The translations under genes were made by a program, and so were the position numbers. Shown here piece by piece: positions 15,632 to 24,900 of a stretch of 49,803 nt of DNA. This DNA comes from Cyanocohniella sp. LLY (lineage in GTDB: Bacteria; Cyanobacteriota; Cyanobacteriia; Cyanobacteriales; Nostocaceae), in the NCBI GenBank assembly GCA_022241785.1, contig JAKOMP010000033.1, positions 1-49,803 of the forward strand. The letters are read 5' to 3'. The notes under the pieces were generated by a model, which saw only the letters and a program-made list of their open reading frames with translations, had not been told where the DNA came from and made no database searches. The first letter of the stretch is position 1. The number at the start of each line of letters is the position of its first letter.

Positions 15632-18514
15632 TTAATGGGCAATGTTTTGCTGAGTAACATCACTCAACTGAGCTTGCAGATCTGCCCACTTGATATTTGC
15701 TAGGTTGGGCAAAACAATATGAGCTGCACCTATGCGCTCAGTGGGGCCTAAACCTACTGTCCACATACTAGCCGCTAACGCAGCTTCAACACCAGCGGCG
15801 GCATCTTCAATCACCATACATTGCTCTGGGGGCAGTTTTAGCTGCTTGGCAGCATACAGAAATAAATCGGGTGCTGGCTTAGGTTGCTTGACACTATAAC
15901 CATCTGCGATCGCATCTACTAAATCAATAATCTCCAATCGCTCTAAAACCATGTGGGCATTTTTACTGGCCGAACCAATAGCCGTCTTAATTCCACTTTG
16001 CCGCAGTTCCTTTAATAAAGCGATCGCACCTGGTAATAAATCCTGGGGTGTGATGTTTTGAATCATTTCTACGTAGTAGCGGTTTTTACGCTCTAACATT
16101 TCCTGAATTTCGGCTTCTGAGTATTCTATATCTTTAATGATCAGCATCAAGGAAGCCCGGCGAGATATGCCTCGCAACGGTTCATTAGCTTCCCGATTAA
16201 AAGGTAGACCTTCTTCATCTGCGAGCTTTTGCCAGGCTAGATAATGGTATTCTGCTGTATCAGTTAATACTCCATCTAGATCAAAAATCACTCCCCGGAT
16301 ATTGGGGGATATTTGTTGGGGACGTAAATCAAATTCGTGCCATTTACCGCGCCAGTGCAGTTTAAACTTGAGGCGTGTCCAACCTGGAGGTAGATGGGGG
16401 TTGGCTATGGGGCCGTTATCTGTGAACTGGATACCACCAAACCCCAAAATTACCGCCTGCCAAATGCCACCAGCACTAGCGCCATGAATACCATCGGCAG
16501 TGTTACCGCGAGTATCTTCGAGATCCACCATAGCGGCTTGCATAAATCTTTCATAGGCTCTTGCTGATTTACCCAAATCTGAGGCAAGAATGGCATGAAT
16601 TGCTGGCCCCAAAGATGAACCGTAAGTAATATCAGTGCGGGGTGCATAGTAATCCCAATTAGCCTGTAATGCTTTTTGATTGTAAGGAAAATCTGCTGAT
16701 TCTCGCATTAAATATAACAGCATCAATACATCTGGCTGTTTGAGAACCTGCCGTTTATTGGCGCCTTCAATACCCAAGATAGCTTGCATCGATTTTTGGC
16801 GAGGTTCGTAATCTGCCAAGTTAATATCTTCTAACTGAAAAAATCCTTCAAACTGCTCAATTAATCCGGTTGATGGGTCGTAGGGAATCCAGATTTTATT
16901 GATGATATCTTGCCAGTGCGATCGCACTTCGGTATTAAGTTGTAGTTTTTCCGCTAATTGTGTGGTTCGTTCTGGGAAGGTGTGACTTAACCAATCATCA
17001 ACTATCAGGGCTTTTTCTAAATGCCATTGCACTATGCGGTTAGTAAAGGTGTTGTTGTGGACAAACTCATGATATTCATCTGCGCCAATTACCCCACGAA
17101 TTTCATAACGGTCTTGTTGCGAGTTGAACTCTACTCGGCTAGCCCAGAATACCGCAGTATCTAAAATAATCTCTGCACCATAATCACGCATCCACTCATC
17201 ATCACCAGTAGCTTCCCAGTAGTACCAAACAGCATAGGCAATATCTGCACTAATGTGAATTTCGTGATCACGACACCATATCCGTATGTCTTCACCATAA
17301 AAATCATTAGGAAGCGCCCAACGTGGCGTAACTTCATCGCCTGTAACTGCACTTTCCCAGGCAAACATTGCCCCCTGATAACCATAGTGAGATGCTTTGC
17401 GTCTAGCTCCATCTAAGGTATGGTAGCGGTAACTCAGCAAATTGCGAGCTAAAGCCGGTTGGGTAAAAGTAAAAAAGGGCAGAATAAAAATTTCTGTATC
17501 CCAAAAAACATGACCGCGATAACCAAAACCCGAAAGAGTTTTAGCGGGAATGCTCACCTTCTCATCATGTCTAGAGGCCGCAATTAGTAATTGAAAAAGA
17601 TTGTAACGGACAGCAAAAGCAGCTGTCATATCTCCCTCAATTACAATGTCACTATTTTCCCACGCCTCATCCCAAGCCTGTTTATGGGCATGAAGTAGAG
17701 TCTTATAGTCAAGTAGGTGGGCGAGTTTTTCCTTAGCTGCTAATACTGGTGTCTCAACATCCTGTGAAGTAAAAACTGTTACCCACTTTTCCACCGTCAC
17801 AGTTTGTTGGGCTGTCGCCAAAAAAGTTGCACTCAAGGTAGGGTAGCCGGGTACAGTACTGACTTGCAGAGAAGAATCAACCCCCACAATTGTCATTTTA
17901 GCTCCCATACCAATATCTATATGAGAACCACGAGTGCGGCTGTGCAGCCAAATTCCTTGGTCGGTTTTACCTTGGTCTAGATCTTCCCAGTGATTAAAAC
18001 CCTGATTTTCTGGGTAGCCATTAATACTAGCCTGTACTTCAATTAAGCCATCAAAATCCACAGGGGTTAACTGACAGCGTTGCCCTAACACATGCTCATC
18101 TGCCAGACTAGCAAAGCGTTCCCAATGGATATCTATAGTTTTGCCCGTGGGACTGCGCCAGCGCAAAAAACGGCTGAGAATCCCGTAACGCACATCAAGC
18201 TGACGCTCATACTCTAATATCTCACCTTGATCGAGCCGGAAGCGATCGCCATTGATCATTAATACCAACGGTAACCAGTCAGGACAGTTGGCTAGTTCTG
18301 TGTAAACTACAGGCACATCATCGTAAACACCGTGGATGAAAGTAGCAGGTAACGAACGAGGATAGCCTTCCTCAAAACTACCCCGTGTTCCCAAATAACC
18401 ATTACCAATGGTAAAAATGGTTTCTCTGGCGTGCGATTGATTGGGGTCAAACTGGGTTTCAATTAATCTCCAGTCTGTATAAATAAAGTGGTGAGTAGAG
18501 GCTTTGGTATCCAT
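15632..18514 (-). CDS. GH65 disaccharide phosphorylase fused to beta-phosphoglucomutase
   Basis: A 960-residue two-enzyme fusion. Residues about 1-735 are a family 65 glycoside phosphorylase (maltose/trehalose/kojibiose/nigerose type): N-terminal NGYLGTRGSFEEGYPRS, the WDTEIFILPFF region, and GVIGADEYHEF, whose Glu480 is the expected general acid. Residues about 738-950 are a HAD-type beta-phosphoglucomutase, with FDLDGVLTDT at about 742-751, GSASKNA and VIEDAAAGVEAA. The first half would release beta-glucose 1-phosphate from a disaccharide by phosphorolysis, and the second would turn it into glucose 6-phosphate. Exact disaccharide unknown. It follows susA by 76 bp on the same strand, so the pair probably forms a sugar-use operon. 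Confidence 0.9.
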   Translation of the reverse strand: MDTKASTHHFIYTDWRLIETQFDPNQSHARETIFTIGNGYLGTRGSFEEGYPRSLPATFIHGVYDDVPVVYTELANCPDWLPLVLMINGDRFRLDQGEILEYERQLDVRYGILSRFLRWRSPTGKTIDIHWERFASLADEHVLGQRCQLTPVDFDGLIEVQASINGYPENQGFNHWEDLDQGKTDQGIWLHSRTRGSHIDIGMGAKMTIVGVDSSLQVSTVPGYPTLSATFLATAQQTVTVEKWVTVFTSQDVETPVLAAKEKLAHLLDYKTLLHAHKQAWDEAWENSDIVIEGDMTAAFAVRYNLFQLLIAASRHDEKVSIPAKTLSGFGYRGHVFWDTEIFILPFFTFTQPALARNLLSYRYHTLDGARRKASHYGYQGAMFAWESAVTGDEVTPRWALPNDFYGEDIRIWCRDHEIHISADIAYAVWYYWEATGDDEWMRDYGAEIILDTAVFWASRVEFNSQQDRYEIRGVIGADEYHEFVHNNTFTNRIVQWHLEKALIVDDWLSHTFPERTTQLAEKLQLNTEVRSHWQDIINKIWIPYDPSTGLIEQFEGFFQLEDINLADYEPRQKSMQAILGIEGANKRQVLKQPDVLMLLYLMRESADFPYNQKALQANWDYYAPRTDITYGSSLGPAIHAILASDLGKSARAYERFMQAAMVDLEDTRGNTADGIHGASAGGIWQAVILGFGGIQFTDNGPIANPHLPPGWTRLKFKLHWRGKWHEFDLRPQQISPNIRGVIFDLDGVLTDTAEYHYLAWQKLADEEGLPFNREANEPLRGISRRASLMLIIKDIEYSEAEIQEMLERKNRYYVEMIQNITPQDLLPGAIALLKELRQSGIKTAIGSASKNAHMVLERLEIIDLVDAIADGYSVKQPKPAPDLFLYAAKQLKLPPEQCMVIEDAAAGVEAALAASMWTVGLGPTERIGAAHIVLPNLANIKWADLQAQLSDVTQQNIAH

Positions 18515-18590
18515 GATATGTTGCCTGAAAATAAGTACTAGAGATGAGCGGTTAAGAGCTAGAAACTGAATTTATTTTGCTACCTAATGC

Positions 18591-21029
18591 TTAATTACTC
18601 ATCCCCAATTTCCCAACAGAGTAATGCATATGCTGTTCTAGGATTTTTTCGGCTCTGGGTTTATAAATTAGATGAAATAAAGTTTCCATATAGCGATCCC
18701 TGGCTTCATTATTTTCTGGTGCAGCAAAATTCCAAAAACTAAACATTTTCGCCAGCAATAACAGTTGACTAGTATGTAACTGCCAATTGTATTTATTCCG
18801 AATACGCTGGCTCATTGTCTCAGAAACTTCCCGCCAATATTCGGGATGACTATCACATTGATGGAAGAAGTCTAAAATTTTATTAGCTGCATCTTCTAAA
18901 TTTGTGGGGTTAAGATGAAATTTATTTTCCTCATCGGCAATAATTTCCAAAGCACCGCCAAATTTAGTAGCAAAAGTTGGTAAACCGGAAATCATCGCTT
19001 CTAAAATACTCCGTCCGAATGCTTCAAAATGGGCAAAGTGGACATAAATTCCTTGAGCATCGGCAATGACTCGGTAAGCTTCGCCAATGTTGCTAGTAGG
19101 AAGGCGCATCCCCAACCAGCGAACGTGACCATGAAGATGATATTGATCTATTATGTTGTGCAGTTTTGCGATTTCTCTAGCTTCTTCAGGATTTGCGGCT
19201 GCTTCTGGATGCAATTTACTAGTAATCAAAATTAAGTTACAACGCTCTTGCAACGCCTGACTTTTACCAAAACATTCAGCCAATCCAGTGAGATTTTTGA
19301 TGGAAGTGATGGGAGTAATGGCAAAGATTGGTTGTTTATGAGGATTTTCTAAGTGACCTAATATTTGGGAGTCTTCACAGTGAAAAAGTAGGTCATAAAC
19401 TTGTTGACGCAGGTTAGCATCTCGGTTTTGGGTGTAGGGAAAGAAATTGTCTTCGTCTACTCCTGGAGGTATCATGTTGAATTTAGGACTAAACAAATCA
19501 ATGCCATCAACTACATGATACAACTGAGGCAGAGTAAAACACTTGTAGGACTCGTATTGCCCCATAGTGTCTGGTGTCCCCACAATTTCCTGATAGGACG
19601 AAGTAATAATAAAGTCAGCGGTATTCATGCTGATTAAATCAGCGGTGAATTGGGCGGAAAAATGATATTGTTCCTCTAGGTCTTGCCAATATAAATTACT
19701 AAATAAATATTTAGGTTTTTCCAGAGAATGAGCAATATTACATTGGGTGACCTTCAAACTACGAGATAGTAAAGATGCTACTAAATTCCCATCACTGTAG
19801 TTGCCAATAATCAGATTAGGGCGACCTTGAAATTGAGCTATTAATTCTGTTTCAGCATCTGAGGCAAATGTTTCTAAATAAGGCCAAATCTCAAACTTAG
19901 AAATCCAATTATTGGTAATTTCTGGATTAAATTCTCCAAAGGGAACGCGTAATATCCAAGCATTTTCTGTATTTTGAACTTTTTCAAGTTTCAAATTACA
20001 ATCTGTACCTTCACAGTTAGGAATCAGCCTGGTGAGAATAATTACATGGGGTTGAATACCTAATAAATCAAGACCAGCGAGTTTGATTTCTGCTTGTAAT
20101 TTATTTTCTAAGCTGCGGGCTTGTTCGAGGACATAAATTACTTGACCTAAAGTTTCATCTCGTCCCAAAACATCTTGTTGAGCCACCCAACCATGTATGG
20201 AGACGAGGGCGACACGAAAAATAGCAGGGATACGGGCTACAAAGGCTTCTAAAATAGCAGGTTGAGGACTATCAATTAGTCGTGTCAGCAATTCTAGAGT
20301 TTCCCGGACGCGCCCTGCTGTATTCCCCCACCCTGGTTCAAAGCCGAGTTCTTGCAATTCCCCACGAAAATTTTTGTAGGGTTCATCAGGATGAAGCTGA
20401 TGCAATAATTTCAGGGCTTGCTTAATTTGTTTAGTTAAGTGTAGACCCGAAGGAATGCGATCGCTTATTAATAGAGGTTTTTCATCATAGGTCAGGCGAT
20501 ATAATGCTTGAAATATCACTTCTAGCCAATAATCGGTGTCCGTTAATAGTTGATTGCACAGATAACGATTGAGAAAGGCTAGGCCTTGACCAATGTTTCT
20601 GGGGTCACGGATGGAGGGAGAACTTTGGTAAAACGGTTGCAGGTCAATTTCTAGAATGTGGGGTTGGTAGCGGTTGACCAGGCGATCGCTTACCTCTAAT
20701 AATGACTGTGATGTCATCAAATCAAATCCAGTCAAATCTGATTTCAGTCGCCATACTTCTTGGCTAGCAATCCTGGGTCGGACAACAAACCAAGTGCTAT
20801 CCTCTGCCAAAATCAGTTCATGGGTGTAGTGAATCAGTTGTCCAATAGAAGAAGAGTGATAAAAGTAAGCAGGCTGATGAGATTGGTGACAGTAGTCTAA
20901 AAACGCCTGGAGAATCTCATTTCTCAGGAAATAGCGTTTACCAGAGGCACTTAATTCATCAATCAATTGATGCAGTGTAGTCTTTTCATCACCGTTTAAA
21001 ACAGTTTCTAGCAAATCATGCATGACCAA
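18591..21029 (-). CDS. susA: SusA, sucrose synthase
   Basis: An 812-residue GT4-type enzyme that reversibly cleaves sucrose with a nucleoside diphosphate to ADP- or UDP-glucose and fructose. The length (about 800) and whole-protein pattern match plant and cyanobacterial sucrose synthases. Visible parts: an N-terminal regulatory region, PGVDEDNFFPYT (about 520), the E-x7-E donor site EAFGRSILE followed by AMISGLPTFATKFGG (about 660-690). ATG 21029 and ATG 21023 are both possible. In Anabaena SusA supports sucrose breakdown in nitrogen-fixing filaments. A perfect GTA-N8-TAC site (21096-21109) lies 67 bp upstream. Downstream is the GH65-mutase fusion. Confidence 0.95.
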   Translation of the reverse strand: MVMHDLLETVLNGDEKTTLHQLIDELSASGKRYFLRNEILQAFLDYCHQSHQPAYFYHSSSIGQLIHYTHELILAEDSTWFVVRPRIASQEVWRLKSDLTGFDLMTSQSLLEVSDRLVNRYQPHILEIDLQPFYQSSPSIRDPRNIGQGLAFLNRYLCNQLLTDTDYWLEVIFQALYRLTYDEKPLLISDRIPSGLHLTKQIKQALKLLHQLHPDEPYKNFRGELQELGFEPGWGNTAGRVRETLELLTRLIDSPQPAILEAFVARIPAIFRVALVSIHGWVAQQDVLGRDETLGQVIYVLEQARSLENKLQAEIKLAGLDLLGIQPHVIILTRLIPNCEGTDCNLKLEKVQNTENAWILRVPFGEFNPEITNNWISKFEIWPYLETFASDAETELIAQFQGRPNLIIGNYSDGNLVASLLSRSLKVTQCNIAHSLEKPKYLFSNLYWQDLEEQYHFSAQFTADLISMNTADFIITSSYQEIVGTPDTMGQYESYKCFTLPQLYHVVDGIDLFSPKFNMIPPGVDEDNFFPYTQNRDANLRQQVYDLLFHCEDSQILGHLENPHKQPIFAITPITSIKNLTGLAECFGKSQALQERCNLILITSKLHPEAAANPEEAREIAKLHNIIDQYHLHGHVRWLGMRLPTSNIGEAYRVIADAQGIYVHFAHFEAFGRSILEAMISGLPTFATKFGGALEIIADEENKFHLNPTNLEDAANKILDFFHQCDSHPEYWREVSETMSQRIRNKYNWQLHTSQLLLLAKMFSFWNFAAPENNEARDRYMETLFHLIYKPRAEKILEQHMHYSVGKLGMSN

Positions 21030-21095
21030 TTTTCCAAATCTAGCAGGTCATGACCTCATTGTTCTTTCCTCAACAACCGTTATCCTATATTACGG

Positions 21096-21109
21096 GTATA
21101 TAGAGGTAC
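21096..21109. promoter_or_regulatory. Candidate NtcA site
   Basis: GTA-TATAGAGG-TAC matches the NtcA consensus GTA-N8-TAC exactly. It lies between divergent susA and the Uma2 gene. A TATGAT box lies 19 bp to the right on the plus strand; on the susA side I do not see a -10 at the usual 22 bp. Several such matches are expected by chance in 50 kb, so this rests mainly on the known nitrogen control of susA. Confidence 0.35.
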
Positions 21110-21252
21110 ATTTCCTTTTGTGCATTTGTATGATAAGCAACCATGTAAGCTTCGGCTTCTAGCTGTGGTATGAAATGCTTCAATTCACTTTTTTTCTATA
21201 AAAGCTAATCTAGAAATTAAATCCGCGTACACTCACCCTGGAAGGTTGAAAT

Positions 21253-21840
21253 ATGGTTGCTTCTCCGGAAAGCTATATCACCCCTGAAGAATACCTACAG
21301 ATGGAAGAACAGAGTGCCATCAAACACGAATACATTAATGGCTATATCTACGCAATGGCGGGAGCTACAGATCCTCATGTGACTATTGCAGGAAACCTGT
21401 TTGCGCTTCTCCGTAATCATGTCCGCGGTTCAGGCTGTCGTGTTTATATTGCGGATATGAAAGCCCGCATTGAATCACTGAATCGATTCTACTATCCCGA
21501 TGTCATGGTAACTTGCGATCAAAGAGATCAAGAAACACCGACTTATAAAAGATTTCCTTGTTTGATTGTTGAAGTTTTATCTGATTCTACTGAAGCTTTT
21601 GATAGGGGCGATAAATTTGCCGATTATCAGATATTAGAAAGCTTAAAGGAGTATGTTTTAATTAACACAAAACGTCAGCGAATCGACTGTTTTCGTCGTA
21701 ATGATCAAGGTCTATGGGTTTTGCAATTCTACACAGAAAAAGAAGAGTCATTTCGCTTAAATAGTGTGAATTTTAACATCACAATGGCAGAGCTTTATGA
21801 AGATGTCGTGTTTGCAATTAGCTCGGAGTCCGGACTTTAA
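21253..21840 (+). CDS. Uma2 family (DUF820) restriction-endonuclease-fold protein
   Basis: A 195-residue protein of the Uma2/DUF820 family, greatly expanded in cyanobacteria. Features: the N-terminal YITPEEYLQMEEQSAIKHEY with the usual ITPEEYL start, HEYINGYIYAMAG, FYYPDVMVTCD (PD of a PD-(D/E)xK-like core near 78-85), LIVEVLSDSTEAFDRGDK (E-V-LS near 103-106) and YVLINTKRQRID. The core motif residues are present, so a nuclease fold is likely intact; biological role unknown. GGAAGG lies 7 bases before ATG 21253. It is a lone gene and may be part of the mobile fraction. Confidence 0.9.
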   Translation: MVASPESYITPEEYLQMEEQSAIKHEYINGYIYAMAGATDPHVTIAGNLFALLRNHVRGSGCRVYIADMKARIESLNRFYYPDVMVTCDQRDQETPTYKRFPCLIVEVLSDSTEAFDRGDKFADYQILESLKEYVLINTKRQRIDCFRRNDQGLWVLQFYTEKEESFRLNSVNFNITMAELYEDVVFAISSESGL

Positions 21841-21874
21841 TCCTGTTTTGTGCATAGATTGGAAGAGCTTGGAA

Positions 21875-21930
21875 GCTACGTCCGCGTAGCATAACGATGA
21901 CTACAAGAGATAGAGAGGACTGAAGTCCTC
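21875..21930. terminator. Two hairpins between convergent genes
   Basis: GCTACG-TCCG-CGTAGC at 21875-21890 and GAGGACT-GA-AGTCCTC at 21915-21930 are both perfect stems. They lie between the ends of the Uma2 gene (plus) and the chelatase gene (minus) and could end both transcripts. The second hairpin resembles the GAGGACTGAAGTCCTC dispersed motif of Nostocales. No T-tract is attached. Confidence 0.45.
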
Positions 21931-21993
21931 ACTACAAACGTAACCATGCTCTCCGGGCTTATCGCCTCCGGTTTTCAAATGCACATACACAAA

Positions 21994-24900
21994 TTAAACA
22001 CTCACGCCTTCCAATTCTTCATCAGTCAAATCATATAATTGACGTAACTTATCTAACTTCTCTGTATCAGCTTGCCATAAACCCCGCCCATGCGCCTCTA
22101 ACATTCTGCCGACAATATTACGGAACGCTTCAGGATTAGCCTGACGTAACTTTTCCGCCATTTCAGCATCTAAAGCATAAGTATCTGCGGCTTGGTCATA
22201 AACCCAATTATCTTGAAAATCGGCAGTACCACCCCAACCAATTAACGCCGTCATCCGTTGGGAAATTTCAAATGCACCACCAGAACCTTGATTAGCCATA
22301 GCTTGCGCCCATTTGGGATTAACTAACTTGCTGCGGTACTCCATACGCAACAAATCATCTAAATTGCGGGGTGTGGTGTCCTTCGAGAAACTTTCCACAA
22401 AACTAGTAGTAACTTTCTTACCACGTTGCTTTTCTGCGGCTTTTTTCAACCCACCAGTATTGGCGTAATATTCCTGAATATCAGTTAAACCATATTCTAC
22501 CGAATCGATTTCTTGGACAATGCGATCGCTTGTTTTTAATAACGTATTCAAAACCTCTGGTCTAGCTTGACCTTTATCTTGTCTACCATAGCTAAACACA
22601 TTACGACCTTGCCAAGTATTACCCAACTCCTCCCCAGATTCCCAATTACCATCAACCACCTGGTCATTTACCAAAGAACCAAAATCACCAGCCGGATTAG
22701 AAAACAATCTTGCAGAAGTATTTTCCACACCTTGCGCTTCCAAAGCTAAAGCATGTTTTTTAATAAAATTCTGCTCCTCCGGTTCATCAGCAGTCGCCGC
22801 CCGTTGAAACAAATCATCCAACAACTCAATAATATTCACAAAACTATCCCGGAAAATTCCCGACAAATTACCCAAAATATCAATGCGGGGATGTCCCACC
22901 TCAGCCAAAGGCTTCAACTCATAACGCACAATACGGCCAGTACCCTCCTTCACAGGTTCCGCCCCCACCAACTCCAAAAGAATCCCCAGAGACTCACCCT
23001 TAGTTTTAATCGCATCCAAACCCCATAACATCACCGCCACAGTTTCCGGATAAGTTCCATGTTCCTGTAAATGCTGGGCAATAATCTTCTCCCCAATCTC
23101 CCTACCCCGTTCATAAGCCGCAGCAGAAGGCATCCTATAAGGATCTAAAGCATGAATATTCCTCCCCGTAGGCAACACCCCAGCACCATCCCGCAACAAA
23201 TCACCCCCAGGAGCAGGCGGAATATACTCCCCATTCAAACCCCGTAACAAATTAGTTAACTCATCCGTCGATTGCATCAACAAATCAGTAACTAGCCTTT
23301 CCTCCTCTCCGTGTTCTCCGCGCCTCTGTGGTTCGTTCTCCTCCCCAAAATAAGCCTCCAAATACCCCGCCAACTCCTCCTCATTCGGCGCTTCCCCCAA
23401 AACATGCAACCCAGAAGAAAACAACCGATTTTCCAACACCTGCAAATACTCGTACAACTTTAGCAAATAACCATCAAAAACATGACCACTAAACATCCGC
23501 ACATTTTCCGGACTAAAAGCAATACCTAAACGTTTAGCCTCAGCCAACGGACAATCAGCATCCAAACCAGTATCAACAACCTTCTTACAAATAACTTCCT
23601 TCAACACATAATTCTTTTGCGGATCTTCTCGATACTCAGCAATTAAATCCCGCAAAGAAATTAACTCCTTATACAAACCAGCACGACCATAAGGCGGGAC
23701 ATTGTGAGAAATCAACACCCCATAACCGCGACGCTTCGCCAACATCGACTCAGAAGGATTATTCGCCGCATATATATATAGATTAGGCAAATCACCCAAC
23801 AAAATATCCGACCAAGAATAACCCGTATTTCCCAAAGGAGAACCCGGTAACCATTCCACCGTCCCATGCATCCCAAAATGAACCACAGCATCAGCTTGCA
23901 ACTCATTTTGTAACCATTTATAAAAAGCAGCATATTGGGGATGAGGCGTTAAATCCCGTTCAAACATTAACCGCATCGGGTCGCCTTGTAACCCCAAAGG
24001 TGGTTGTACACCAATCCAAACATTACCTAACTGCACACCACCAATTTGGAACTCATCACCGTAGGTTTTAATCCCAGTTCCCGTTAAAGACTTCCATTGT
24101 TTTTCAATGCGGGATGTTCGCAGATATCCCAACCATTTTTCTAGAGTGCGGGCGTTGACTGTATTGGGGAGTGGGGAGTCGGGAGTCGGGAGTGGGGAGG
24201 AAGTGGTTTCTATTTTCTCATCGGCGGCTTTGACCCAGCGAATTAATTCTTCGCCATCTTCTGGTAATTCGCCAACATCATAACCTTGGTCTTTGAGGGC
24301 ATTGAGAAACTTTAATAAACTGCGGGGGACATTTAATAATGCGGCTGTACCTACAGCACCATAACCAGGGGGGAACCCATATAAAATAATGGCTATCTTG
24401 CGTTGTGATGCAGCTTTTTGCCTTAAAGCAATCCAACTGTGCAACCTGCCAATTAAGCGCTGTACTCGTTCGGGAACTAAATATATTTTTTCTCCTACCA
24501 AACCACCCAGAGGAACAGCATCAATCGCCCCATCTAATTCGGGTAAAGCATACAATACAACACTTTGTAATCCGCTAATACCTTGACGTGTCCAGGAATA
24601 AATATCTTGAATTAATAATGGTGCAGCGACAATATAAGGAACATTTTTCGCCGAGAGGATGCCTTTTGCTACATCCACTTGGCGGCCTGCTTCCATAGAA
24701 CCAGCCGGGCCACCCACTAAAGGAAAGCCAATGGTGGAAACGATCGCATCTACTTTAACAGCTTCTGGAGACAGTGAAGGAGTTTCTGTATTACCTAGTT
24801 GGCGTTGCTGATTTTCATATTCAGTAGTCATCCAGTCCCGGACTGCGACATGTCCCTCGACACCGTTAATAAATATGGGTAAAGGAATTAAACCTGCTTC

